Below the pieces are notes generated by a model. It saw only the letters and a program-made list of their open reading frames with translations, had not been told where the DNA came from and ran no database searches. A DNA stretch of 39,284 bases. It comes from Acidobacteriota bacterium (lineage in GTDB: Bacteria > Acidobacteriota > Thermoanaerobaculia > Multivoradales > SZUA-115). The stretch is taken from contig JAJRVQ010000128.1 in NCBI GenBank assembly GCA_024277255.1, positions 1 through 39,284 of the forward strand. The letters are read 5' to 3'. The stretch's first letter is position 1, and every line of letters begins with the position of its first letter. Shown here piece by piece: positions 8,345 through 16,175 of this stretch. The position numbers and the translations under genes were made by a program.

Positions 8345-9229
8345 TTACTCGAGGTCGGGAATCTGTGACAGGGCAGCTTCCACCGAGGGGATCGACAGGC
8401 TATTGCCCAGGAGGCGCCAGCTGCTGCCCAGCGGTAGGCCAGCGGGAATTGAGTAGCTCTTGGGGAAGTGGAGGAGCCGCAGAATCTCCGTCGGCGAGAA
8501 GCGGCGCAGCTGATCGCCGTCAACCTTCAAGTAAGAGCCGCTGCGCACCAGTGAGCGACCGTAGGCTGCGGTGAAGCAAGCTGTGATGTCTTTCGGGTCG
8601 TCAACATCGACGATGTCGATGGCATGCCGGTACTTCTCGATGTCTTCCTCTTCGGGGTTGACGATCAGCCTCGGGTCGGGATCCTGGTCAAGATAGCTCG
8701 ACAACGGCTTGGCTCGGCGCCGCTTGACCTTCAGAGGGTTGAGCTTGTCGCGGCCGGCGACGACGAACAACCTCTCCCGGTAGTTGGGGATACCCATCTC
8801 CGCCGGGTTGAGGTAGTGCTCTTCCACCTCGTATCCGGCCTTGTCGAGCATTCCGCGCAATAGGCCGTGGGTGCGTGAGCCGGAAAAACCGGGCACGTTC
8901 TCGACGATGACGTAGGGCGGCTTGATTCGCTTGATCGGGTCGAGAAGCGCCAGAATGGCCCGTGTGCGAGGGTCGCGATCGTCTCGATAGCGCCCGCGGC
9001 GGGTGAACGGCTGGCAGGGAGGCGACATCCACCAGATGTCGGCCTTGTAGTTACGCAGTTCCGGGACATCGATGGACTCGATGGTCCGCACGTCCACGGG
9101 ATGGGAGAAGTTGCTGCTATAGACCGCCAAGGCACCCCGGTTGATATCAATCGCGGCAACGACCTCCGCGGACTCCGGCAGCGCCGCTGCACACCCACCG
9201 ATTCCACAAAATAACTCAAGTACGCGCAT
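8345..9229 (-). CDS. Dnmt2/TRDMT1-type cytosine-C5 methyltransferase, probably acting on tRNA
   Basis: A 294-residue SAM-dependent C5-cytosine methyltransferase. Visible motifs: I LELFCGIGG (5-12), IV MSPPCQPFTRRG with catalytic Cys72, VI ENVPGF (110-115), VIII PNYRERLFVV (149-157) and X WRLLGNSLSIP (271-281). Between VIII and X there is no long target-recognition domain; instead the Dnmt2 signature ACFTAAYGRSLVRSGSYL (217-234) is present, with the CFT triplet and YG...SGS that mark eukaryotic Dnmt2. Dnmt2 enzymes methylate C38 of tRNA-Asp, or tRNA-Glu in the characterised Geobacter homologue. The upstream ATG 33 bp earlier lacks a ribosome site; the chosen start has GGGGGGAG 9 bases before it. 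No restriction endonuclease lies nearby, which fits a non-restriction role. Confidence 0.88.
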   Translation of the reverse strand: MRVLELFCGIGGCAAALPESAEVVAAIDINRGALAVYSSNFSHPVDVRTIESIDVPELRNYKADIWWMSPPCQPFTRRGRYRDDRDPRTRAILALLDPIKRIKPPYVIVENVPGFSGSRTHGLLRGMLDKAGYEVEEHYLNPAEMGIPNYRERLFVVAGRDKLNPLKVKRRRAKPLSSYLDQDPDPRLIVNPEEEDIEKYRHAIDIVDVDDPKDITACFTAAYGRSLVRSGSYLKVDGDQLRRFSPTEILRLLHFPKSYSIPAGLPLGSSWRLLGNSLSIPSVEAALSQIPDLE

Positions 9230-9478
9230 ATATTTGGGCTCCCCCCACAAGTTTGGACCCATGAGGAGCGAACGTATTTTTCCTCCTTTTGGGGTCAGCC
9301 GGAGTTTACCCTGATTTCTACTGGTTTTGCAGAGGGGAAAGTGCAGTCTGAACTTGCTTGAAGAAGGAGTCGCCGAGAACTCTACTTGGTGGAGCCTCTC
9401 TGCCTATGGCGAAGTGGCTACGTTGGCGAGAGAACTAACCAGACGACTCCCGAACCTGAGCGACGGCGACTAAATTTT

Positions 9479-9508
9479 TTGATTTTCTTGGAATGAGTCT
9501 CGTAATCT
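9479..9508 (+). promoter_or_regulatory. candidate promoter of hsp20
   Basis: TTGATT, 18 bp, TAATCT lies about 70 bp before the hsp20 start in the 347-bp gap after the Dnmt2 gene, next to an A/T-rich run (TAAATTTTTT). It looks like a housekeeping promoter; I see no CIRCE-type inverted repeat. The rest of the gap, 9230-9478, shows nothing I can support. Confidence 0.45.
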
Positions 9509-9576
9509 GAGTGTTGTAGGCTCATGAGAGGGCGACCCGGTTCGCCCAGGAATGAAACAAAAAGGAGGAAAATCCC

Positions 9577-10023
9577 ATGACTCACCGCGCTTTGACTCGC
9601 AGAATTCCCTCGAACTTCACCCCTGCCACCTTCCTGGAGGACGACTTCTTCGGTCCGGCTTTTCTCAGGACCTTCTTTCCTGAGACTCCGCAGACCCAAG
9701 GCTGGGTACCTCCCGTCGACATTCGCGAAACTGCGGATGACTACGAAGTGGTCGCCGAGCTGCCCGGCATGACGAAGAAGGATGTCAGCGTGACGTTGGA
9801 GGACAATGTGCTGACGATCTCCGGATCCCGGGAGTTCGAGAACAATGAAACGGAGGGTACGATTCATCGCAAGGAGCGTACCTACGGCAGCTTCACCCGC
9901 GCCTTCACCCTGCCAAGCCGCGCGGACGTCAACAAGGTCAAGGCGACCTTCAAGAACGGCCTGCTGACCCTGCGTGTGCCCAAGGCCGAAGAGGCGCGCT
10001 CTCGGCAGATCGAGATTTCGTAA
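9577..10023 (+). CDS. small heat-shock protein, Hsp20/alpha-crystallin family
   Basis: A 148-residue ATP-independent holdase chaperone of the cytoplasm. The alpha-crystallin domain spans about 47-140: PPVDIRETADDYEVVAELPG, KKDVSVTLEDNVLTISG, YGSFTRAFTLP and the closing AxFxNGLLTLRVPK (ATFKNGLLTLRVPK). The short C-terminal extension ends RSRQIEIS, carrying the I-x-I motif used in oligomer assembly. AAAAGGAGG stands 6-7 bases before the ATG, so translation should be strong. It is a single-gene unit ending at a G+C hairpin. Confidence 0.95.
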   Translation: MTHRALTRRIPSNFTPATFLEDDFFGPAFLRTFFPETPQTQGWVPPVDIRETADDYEVVAELPGMTKKDVSVTLEDNVLTISGSREFENNETEGTIHRKERTYGSFTRAFTLPSRADVNKVKATFKNGLLTLRVPKAEEARSRQIEIS

Positions 10024-10054
10024 GAGATCGCCTGGGCGCACTTGCGTTGTTTTT

Positions 10055-10075
10055 GGGGGCTCTCGGCGAGCCCCC
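10055..10075. terminator. GC hairpin between convergent hsp20 and S2P genes
   Basis: GGGGGCTC and GAGCCCCC form an 8-bp stem around TCGGC. It lies between two convergent genes and may end both transcripts, though the T-run lies before the stem on the plus strand and only GGTTT follows. Its CTCGGCGAG core is shared with a hairpin in the repeat cluster at 23241-23570. Confidence 0.5.
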
Positions 10076-10107
10076 GGTTTGCACTTCGTCGCTACTGACC
10101 AATCCGC

Positions 10108-11253
10108 TCAGCGGCGGCGGAAGCGGGGGCCTTCCAGCTTGAGCTTCATCGAGAAGAAGCCGAGCAGGTCCTTGAGTCGCAGAACTCCCAACAGATGGTC
10201 CCCATCGACGACCATCAGGCCGGGGAGATTGGAGCGACGCATGGCGGTGAGCGCTTGCAGGGCGTCGGCATCCGCGGTGACCGAGTTCTCCGGTCCGCAG
10301 GGCTGGACCAAGACGGCGACACTCTGGCGTTCCCATTCGTCGCGCGGCATGCGCTCGATCGCTCCCGGCGGTACCCAGCCGACCAGCCGATCGTCGTCGA
10401 CCACCGGGAACATCTCTTGCTGGTAGCGGTAGACGTAGGCTTCGACCAAGTCGGCAACCGAAATGGCCCGGGGGACGGTGATCGGGTTGGTGTGCATGAA
10501 GCGGTGCACCGGCTCGCCTTTGAGGGCGCTGTTGAGTAGCTGCTGGCGGATCGAGGCGCCCGCCGCGGAGCGCAGGAAGAAGCCGACGATCACCAACCAG
10601 ACGCCGGCGGCGAAACTGCCGCCGAAGGCGAGGAAAAGGCCCCACACCAACATGGCGGTTCCGAAGGCGGCGCCGACGCGCGAGGTCAACTCGGTGGCTT
10701 TGGCCAGGTCGTTCTTGCTCCACCAGATCAGGGCGCGCAGCACCCGTCCGCCGTCCAGAGGCAAGGCGGGCAGCAGATTGATCAGGCCGAGCGCCAGATT
10801 CAGCAGCGCCAGATAGAGGAGGACGCTGCTCAGTCCTCCCGGCCAACCGCTGGTCGACCCGACGAAAGCGGCCAGGGCCAGCCAACCGGCGAGCAGGAGA
10901 CTGGCAACCGGACCGGCGATGGCGATCACCATCTCCGCCTGCGGACTGGGAGGGTCGTCGAGAATCTCAGCCACGCCGCCGAAGAGGAAAAGGGTGATGC
11001 CGTGCGTCGAGAGGTTGAAATGGCGAGCGGTGAGCGCATGCGCCAACTCGTGCAGCAGGATGGATACGAAGAGGCCGGCGATGGCCACCACCCCCATCGC
11101 CCAGTAGGTCGCGGTCGGCAGATCCGGGTGGCGCTCGGGAAAAACGCCCTGGGCGAAGAACCAGGCACCGGCCACCGCGACCAGGAACCAGCTGGCATCC
11201 AGGCGGACGGGGAAGCCCAGGATGCGAAAGAGCTCGAATCTTCTGCCGAACAT
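10108..11253 (-). CDS. site-2 protease family (M50) metalloprotease with CBS pair
   Basis: A 381-residue intramembrane zinc protease. It opens MFGRRFELFRILGFPVRLD as in Rip3-like members, followed by about six membrane segments. The catalytic HELAH lies at about residues 68-72 (LLHELAHALTARHF) and the second metal ligand in LPLDGGRVLRAL (about 164-175). Residues about 240-370 form two CBS repeats (VHRFMHTNPITVPRAIS; LLGVLRLKDLLGFF) that may sense adenine nucleotides and gate proteolysis. Substrates of this class are usually anti-sigma factors or membrane regulators; none is encoded next to it. It is divergent from the MBL-fold gene with about 80 bp between. Confidence 0.92.
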   Translation of the reverse strand: MFGRRFELFRILGFPVRLDASWFLVAVAGAWFFAQGVFPERHPDLPTATYWAMGVVAIAGLFVSILLHELAHALTARHFNLSTHGITLFLFGGVAEILDDPPSPQAEMVIAIAGPVASLLLAGWLALAAFVGSTSGWPGGLSSVLLYLALLNLALGLINLLPALPLDGGRVLRALIWWSKNDLAKATELTSRVGAAFGTAMLVWGLFLAFGGSFAAGVWLVIVGFFLRSAAGASIRQQLLNSALKGEPVHRFMHTNPITVPRAISVADLVEAYVYRYQQEMFPVVDDDRLVGWVPPGAIERMPRDEWERQSVAVLVQPCGPENSVTADADALQALTAMRRSNLPGLMVVDGDHLLGVLRLKDLLGFFSMKLKLEGPRFRRR

Positions 11254-11333
11254 GGTGAATCTCCCAGGGCATCAGAATCGATGCGCCCGGCTATTGTAGC
11301 CTGCCGCAGGTTCTCCTCTTTGCACCGTTCATC

Positions 11334-12275
11334 GTGGTGGCCAGTGCGGTAAACTCAGCCTCCGTGCGTCTCGGTGACTTCAAGATTTCGATCGCTGACG
11401 ACGGGGAGTTCCGTCTTGACGGCGGAGCCATGTTTGGAGTGGTCCCCAGGGCGCTGTGGGAGAAGAAGAAGCCGGCGGACGAGAGCAATCGCATCCGCAT
11501 GACGACCAACTGCCTGTTGGTGGAACGCGGCGACGATCTTCTGCTGATCGATACCGGCGTCGGCGACAAGGGCGACGCCCGTTTCAACAAGATTTTTGGT
11601 GTCAATCCCGAGAGTCCCCGATTGCTCGACAACCTGACCGCCTGTGGCTACGCGCCGCAGGATGTGACCCACGTTCTGTTGACTCACCTCCATTTCGACC
11701 ACTGTGGCTGGAACACCCGGTGGCAGGGCGAGAGCTGGGTGCCTACGTTTGAGAAGGCGACCTATTGGTTGCAGCGCGGAGAGGTGGCCCATGGCCGCGA
11801 TCCCAACCCCCGCGACCGAGCGAGCTACAACCCGCTGAACTGGGAACCATTGTTTGCGGCCGGCGTGGTCGAACTCTTCGACGACGAAGCGGAGCCGATG
11901 GCCGGTGTGCGAGCGGTGCGCGTTCCCGGTCACAACGCCGATATGTGCATCGTCTTGCTCGATGGAACTCCGGACAGTGGTCAGGGCGGCGGCCGGAGCG
12001 AGGGAGACAATGGGGAGAGCGGGGCCAAGGGAGTTTTCTGGGCCGACCTGGTGCCGACCGCGGCGCATGTCCCCTACCCTTGGATCATGAGCTACGATCT
12101 GTATCCGATGAAGACGCTGGCCAACAAGCAGATCTGGTTGCCTCGCGCCGCCAGCGAGGGCTGGCTGTCGATCTTCGAGCACGATCCCGACATTCCGATG
12201 GCCTATCTCGTCGAAGACGAGAAGGGGCGGCTGCGTGCCCAGGCCATCGGTGAGACCACGACCGAAACCGGCTGA
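11334..12275 (+). CDS. MBL-fold metallo-hydrolase
   Basis: About 313 residues with the metallo-beta-lactamase fold. The zinc motif HLHFDHCGW (HxHxDH) lies at about residues 121-129, preceded by LLLIDTGVGDK, with later ligands probably in VPGHNADM and WADLVPTAAHV. The overall order resembles YtnP/AHL-lactonase-type hydrolases, but MBL substrates cannot be predicted from this. The start is GTG and uncertain: another GTG 30 bp downstream (VRLGDFKIS) is equally plausible and neither has a clear ribosome site. Confidence 0.85.
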   Translation: MVASAVNSASVRLGDFKISIADDGEFRLDGGAMFGVVPRALWEKKKPADESNRIRMTTNCLLVERGDDLLLIDTGVGDKGDARFNKIFGVNPESPRLLDNLTACGYAPQDVTHVLLTHLHFDHCGWNTRWQGESWVPTFEKATYWLQRGEVAHGRDPNPRDRASYNPLNWEPLFAAGVVELFDDEAEPMAGVRAVRVPGHNADMCIVLLDGTPDSGQGGGRSEGDNGESGAKGVFWADLVPTAAHVPYPWIMSYDLYPMKTLANKQIWLPRAASEGWLSIFEHDPDIPMAYLVEDEKGRLRAQAIGETTTETG

Positions 12276-12403
12276 CCGGCGCTGGCTGCCCGCCTCGCCG
12301 CCCGATCGGGGCACGGCAGGGCACGAGTCGCCGAGTTGTCCGACGTCATATATGCCGTTATTTCCGCCGTTTTTCTTACCGTTATGTTCAACCTGGAGAA
12401 GTC

Positions 12404-13804
12404 ATGTCGCATGAGTACGATCTAGTGGTCATTGGCAGTGGCCCGGGAGGCTACGTGGCCGCAATCCGCGCCGGCCAACTCGGGATGAAGGTGGCGGTGG
12501 TGGAGAAAGACCCCAAGTTCGGCGGCACCTGCCTGCATCGCGGCTGCATTCCCACCAAGGCGCTGTTGCACACTGCGGAATTGCTGGATCAGGTCAAGAC
12601 GGCCGGTAGGTTCGGCATCAAGGTGGAAGCTCCCCAGCTCGACATGGACAAGGCGCAGAGCTACAAGAACAAGATCGTGGCCAAGAACGCCAAGGGGATC
12701 GAGTTCCTGTTCAAGAAGAACAAGGTCGAGCCGGTGCACGGCTTTGGCAGGGTTACCGGGGGCAACGAGGTGACGGTCGAGGATGGCGACGGTAACTCCC
12801 GCGCGCTCACCGCCGCCAACATTCTGATCGCCACCGGTTCGGTGCCGCGTGACTTGAGGTTCGTTCCCGTCGACGGCGGTAGGATTCTGAATTCCGATCA
12901 CATCTTGAACCTGCGCGAGGTGCCGGAGTCGCTGGTGGTCCTCGGCGCCGGCGCCGTGGGAACGGAGTTCGCCTCGATGTTCGCGGCCTTCGGCAGCCGG
13001 GTCACGCTAGTCGAGATGCTGGATCGGGTGCTGCCGATCGAAGACGAAGAGATTTCCGCCGAATTGCTCAAGGCGCTCAAGCGGCGCGGTATCGATGTGC
13101 GGACTTCGACCAAGTTGAGCGAAGTCCAGGCCGGCAACAACGGCGTCTCTCTGCAACTCGAACACGACGGGGTGGACGACGGCTTGCAGGCCGAAATGCT
13201 GCTGGTGGCGGTGGGCCGTGCACCGGTCACCGAGAAGCTCGGGCTCGAAGAGCTGGCCATAGGGCTCGACCAGGGCTACGTCGAGGTCAACGAGTGGATG
13301 CAGACGGCGGTGGCCAACATTTACGCCATCGGCGATGTGGTTAAAACACCGTGGCTGGCCCACGTGGCCTCGGCCGAGGGCATTCTGGCGGTCGAGCACA
13401 TGGCCGGCGACGGCGGCGCGCGGCCGATCAACTACGACCATGTTCCCTCCTGCACCTACTGCGAGCCGGAGGTCGCGTCGGTCGGTCTGAGCGAGGCGAC
13501 GGCCAAGGAACGAGGCTACGACGTGGCGGTTGGCAAGTTCCCCTTCGCGGCGCTCGGCAAGGCGGGGATCCTGGGCAAGACGGAGGGCTTCGTCAAGATC
13601 GTTCGCGAGACCCGGTACGACCAGTTGTTGGGAGCCCATATCATCGGCGCTCACGCCACCGATCTGATCGCCGAGGCTTGCACCGCGCTGCAAGTCGAGT
13701 CGACCACCGAGGAGTTGTTCCGCGCCATTCACGCTCACCCGACCCTGTCCGAAGCGATGGCCGAAGCGGCCCACGCGGCGCACGGTCATGCGATTCACTT
13801 CTGA
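12404..13804 (+). CDS. lpdA: dihydrolipoyl dehydrogenase (E3)
   Basis: A 466-residue flavoprotein that reoxidises dihydrolipoyl groups with NAD+. It has the FAD motif IGSGPGGYVAAIRAGQLG, the redox disulfide in GGTCLHRGCIPTKALL (Cys43, Cys48), the NAD-binding GAGAVGTEFASMF, YAIGDVVKTPWLAHVA, and the C-terminal HAHPTLSEAM with the catalytic His. The length is typical. The start has GGAG 6 bases upstream. It heads a run with E1alpha, E1beta, E2 and lipB, so it is the E3 of that complex. Confidence 0.96.
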   Translation: MSHEYDLVVIGSGPGGYVAAIRAGQLGMKVAVVEKDPKFGGTCLHRGCIPTKALLHTAELLDQVKTAGRFGIKVEAPQLDMDKAQSYKNKIVAKNAKGIEFLFKKNKVEPVHGFGRVTGGNEVTVEDGDGNSRALTAANILIATGSVPRDLRFVPVDGGRILNSDHILNLREVPESLVVLGAGAVGTEFASMFAAFGSRVTLVEMLDRVLPIEDEEISAELLKALKRRGIDVRTSTKLSEVQAGNNGVSLQLEHDGVDDGLQAEMLLVAVGRAPVTEKLGLEELAIGLDQGYVEVNEWMQTAVANIYAIGDVVKTPWLAHVASAEGILAVEHMAGDGGARPINYDHVPSCTYCEPEVASVGLSEATAKERGYDVAVGKFPFAALGKAGILGKTEGFVKIVRETRYDQLLGAHIIGAHATDLIAEACTALQVESTTEELFRAIHAHPTLSEAMAEAAHAAHGHAIHF

Positions 13805-13813
13805 GGGCCACTG

Positions 13814-13865
13814 CTGATGAGTAGAGCTGATGAGTAGAGCTGATGAGTAAGGTTGATGAGTAAGT
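13814..13865 (+). repeat. four tandem 13-bp units, each carrying an ATG, before E1alpha
   Basis: The unit CTGATGAGTAGAG occurs four times (starts 13814, 13827, 13840, 13853), the last two slightly changed. Because 13 is not a multiple of 3, each ATG (13817, 13830, 13843, 13856) opens a different frame. The first three encode six-residue peptides MSRADE, MSRADE and MSKVDE and stop; the fourth is the E1alpha start. The peptides overlap each other in a chain. Confidence 0.9.
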
Positions 13866-15028
13866 CGTCATCAGAGTACGGTCTGTTGCATCCCCTGGCG
13901 GAGTCGATGCAGCAGCCACCGGAACCGGCACCGCCAGAGCCGACACCGGTCGAGCCGACACCGGTCGAGCAGCCGGCCGGGGAGTCGCCCACGGCTGACA
14001 ACGATGAGACCGACCCGCTTGCCGAGACCTCGCTGAGCCGGCGCCAGCAGCTTCATCTCTATCGCTACATGCAGCTCAACCGGCTGGTCGAGGACCGATT
14101 GTCCAACCTCTACCGGCAGAACAAGGTGGTCGGCGGCCTCTACGGTAGCCGAGGCCAGGAAGCGGTTTCGGTCGGCAGCGCTTTCGCCCTCGAACCACAG
14201 GACTTCATCGGTCCCCTGATCCGCAACCTCGGATCCATGCTGGTGCGCGGTGTGGAGCCGCGTGAGGTCTTCACCCAGTACATGGCGCGGGGGACGAGCC
14301 CGACCGGCGGCAAGGACTGCAATCTGCACTTTGGCGACGTGCGGCGAGGCATGATCGCGCCGATCTCCATGCTTGGTGCGTTGATTCCGGTGATGGCCGG
14401 AGTGGCGCTGGCTGGCGAGCGGCAGGGCAAGAAGCTGGTTGCGATGACCTGGATCGGCGACGGAGGCACCTCGACCGGTGACTTCCACGAAGGGCTCAAC
14501 CTGGCGGCGGTGCTCAATCTGCCGCTGGTAGTGATCGCCGAACACAACGGCTACGCCTACTCGACCCCGACCTCGATGCAGATGCGGATCGAGAATATCG
14601 CCGACCGTGCCGTCGGCTACGGTATTCCCGGCTCGATCATCGATGGCAACGACGTCCTGGCGGTCTACAACGGTGTCAAACGGGCGGTGGACCGGGCCCG
14701 CGCCGGTGACGGTCCCAGCCTGGTCGAGGTCAAGACCTTCCGGATGAAGGGCCACGCCGAGCACGACGATGCCGGCTATGTACCGCGGGAGCTGCTCGAC
14801 CAGTGGGCACGGCGCGACCCGATCGAGCGCTTTGAACGCCACCTGCTGCACCACCGACTGGCCTCGCCGGAGGACCTGGAGGCGATCACCACCACCATCC
14901 GTGAGAGCCTCGACGTCGAGGTCGACTTCGCGCTGGCTTCGGAAATGCCGCCGCCGGAGCGCTCTCTCGAGGGCGTCTACGCGGAGGCTCCGCCGGAGGT
15001 CGCGGTGGCCTGGAGGCCGCAGCGATGA
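13856..15028 (+). CDS. 2-oxoacid dehydrogenase E1 component, alpha subunit
   Basis: A 390-residue thiamine-diphosphate enzyme subunit that decarboxylates the 2-oxoacid. After a Pro/Glu-rich linker-like N-terminus (about 15-45, with a duplicated EPTPV unit), the E1alpha fold runs from LYRYMQLNRLVEDRL. The TPP motif is WIGDGGTSTGDFHEGLNLAAV ... AEHNGYAYSTP, and the phosphorylation-loop region reads FRMKGHAEHDDAGYVP. Sequence features fit pyruvate or branched-chain oxoacid enzymes; I cannot decide the substrate. The last codons overlap E1beta by 4 bp (ATGA), implying coupled translation. The start lies in a tandem repeat. Confidence 0.92.
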   Translation: MSKSSSEYGLLHPLAESMQQPPEPAPPEPTPVEPTPVEQPAGESPTADNDETDPLAETSLSRRQQLHLYRYMQLNRLVEDRLSNLYRQNKVVGGLYGSRGQEAVSVGSAFALEPQDFIGPLIRNLGSMLVRGVEPREVFTQYMARGTSPTGGKDCNLHFGDVRRGMIAPISMLGALIPVMAGVALAGERQGKKLVAMTWIGDGGTSTGDFHEGLNLAAVLNLPLVVIAEHNGYAYSTPTSMQMRIENIADRAVGYGIPGSIIDGNDVLAVYNGVKRAVDRARAGDGPSLVEVKTFRMKGHAEHDDAGYVPRELLDQWARRDPIERFERHLLHHRLASPEDLEAITTTIRESLDVEVDFALASEMPPPERSLEGVYAEAPPEVAVAWRPQR

Positions 15029-16056
15029 GCGGCTCGATCCATACCGGCGACAAGAGTAGGGAAGAGCCCCTGGCGGCGGGAAGCGAAGTCACCTTCCTGG
15101 AGGCGATCCGGCAGGGGCTGATGCGCGAGATGGACGCGGCCGAGGAGGTTTTCCTCATCGGTGAAGACATCGGCACCTACGGCGGCGCCTTTCGTCTCAC
15201 CGCGGGCTTCCTCGATCGCTATGGCAGCGCGCGAGTCATCGACACGCCGATCGCGGAATCCGGCTTCGTCGGCTGCGCCATCGGCGCCGCGATGATGGGC
15301 ATGCGGCCGGTGGTCGAGCTTCAGTTCATCGACTTCATCGCCTGTGCCTTCAACCAGATCGTCAATTTCGCCGGCAAGAACCACTATCGGTGGGGCCAGT
15401 CGGTGCCCTTGGTGGTGCGCGGACCGTGCGGCGGCAATGTGCACGGCTCGGCCTTTCACAGCCAGAATCCGGAAGGATATTTCCTCCATGCTCCGGGCTT
15501 GAAGATCGTCACCCCGGCCACGGCCGAGGATGCCTTCGGCTTGATTCGCAGCGCCGTTCGCGATCCGAACCCGGTTTTGTTTTTCGAGCACAAGTTTCTC
15601 TACCGGCGGATCAAGGGCCGCTTGCCGCAGGGCGAAGGGCTGGTTCCGATCGGCCGGGCACGGCTGGCGCGGGAGGGGCGCGACCTCTCGGTGATCACCT
15701 ACGGTGCTATGCTCCACACCGCCCTGGAAGCGGCGGAAAAGTTGGCGGCCGAGGAGGGGATCGACCTCGAAGTGGTCGACCTGAGGACGCTCAAGCCGCT
15801 GGACGACGAGACGATCAGCGGCTCGGTCAAGAAGACCGGCAGGGCCTTGGTGTTGAGCGAAGAACAGCAGACAGGCTCGGTGGCCGGCGAGGTGGCGGCG
15901 CGGATCGCGGACAGCTGCTTTGCCTGGCTGGATGGCCCGGTGCAACGCTTCTGCTGTCCCGATACACCGGTTCCTTACAGCCCACCTCTCGAAGAACACT
16001 ATCTGCCCAACGTCGAGCGGCTATGCGAGCGGGTCAAACGTCTGGCCAGCTTCTAG
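15025..16056 (+). CDS. 2-oxoacid dehydrogenase E1 component, beta subunit
   Basis: A 343-residue partner of E1alpha in the alpha2beta2 E1. Family landmarks: TFLEAIRQGLMREM, LIGEDIGTYGGAFRLTAGF, VIDTPIAESGFVGCAIGAA, GVRPVVE-like MRPVVELQFIDF, and a C-terminal transketolase domain (VDLRTLKPLDDETI; ALVLSEEQQTGSVAGEVAA). It overlaps E1alpha by 4 bp. It is followed by a 119-bp gap before E2, longer than other gaps in the cluster. Confidence 0.94.
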   Translation: MSGSIHTGDKSREEPLAAGSEVTFLEAIRQGLMREMDAAEEVFLIGEDIGTYGGAFRLTAGFLDRYGSARVIDTPIAESGFVGCAIGAAMMGMRPVVELQFIDFIACAFNQIVNFAGKNHYRWGQSVPLVVRGPCGGNVHGSAFHSQNPEGYFLHAPGLKIVTPATAEDAFGLIRSAVRDPNPVLFFEHKFLYRRIKGRLPQGEGLVPIGRARLAREGRDLSVITYGAMLHTALEAAEKLAAEEGIDLEVVDLRTLKPLDDETISGSVKKTGRALVLSEEQQTGSVAGEVAARIADSCFAWLDGPVQRFCCPDTPVPYSPPLEEHYLPNVERLCERVKRLASF

Positions 16057-16175
16057 CCGCGTATAGTCCAGTGGGAACATTCTGGCTGTGAACATTGCCC
16101 CCAACGAGCCGAACTCAAAGCCCCCGGTGCTGACTACCGGTGGCCGTAACTCTATAGATAGACGAGGGAACTCCG

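Noticed and set aside
8345..9229. restriction-modification system
   Set aside because: No endonuclease or helicase gene adjoins, and the protein has the Dnmt2 signature instead of a target-recognition domain.
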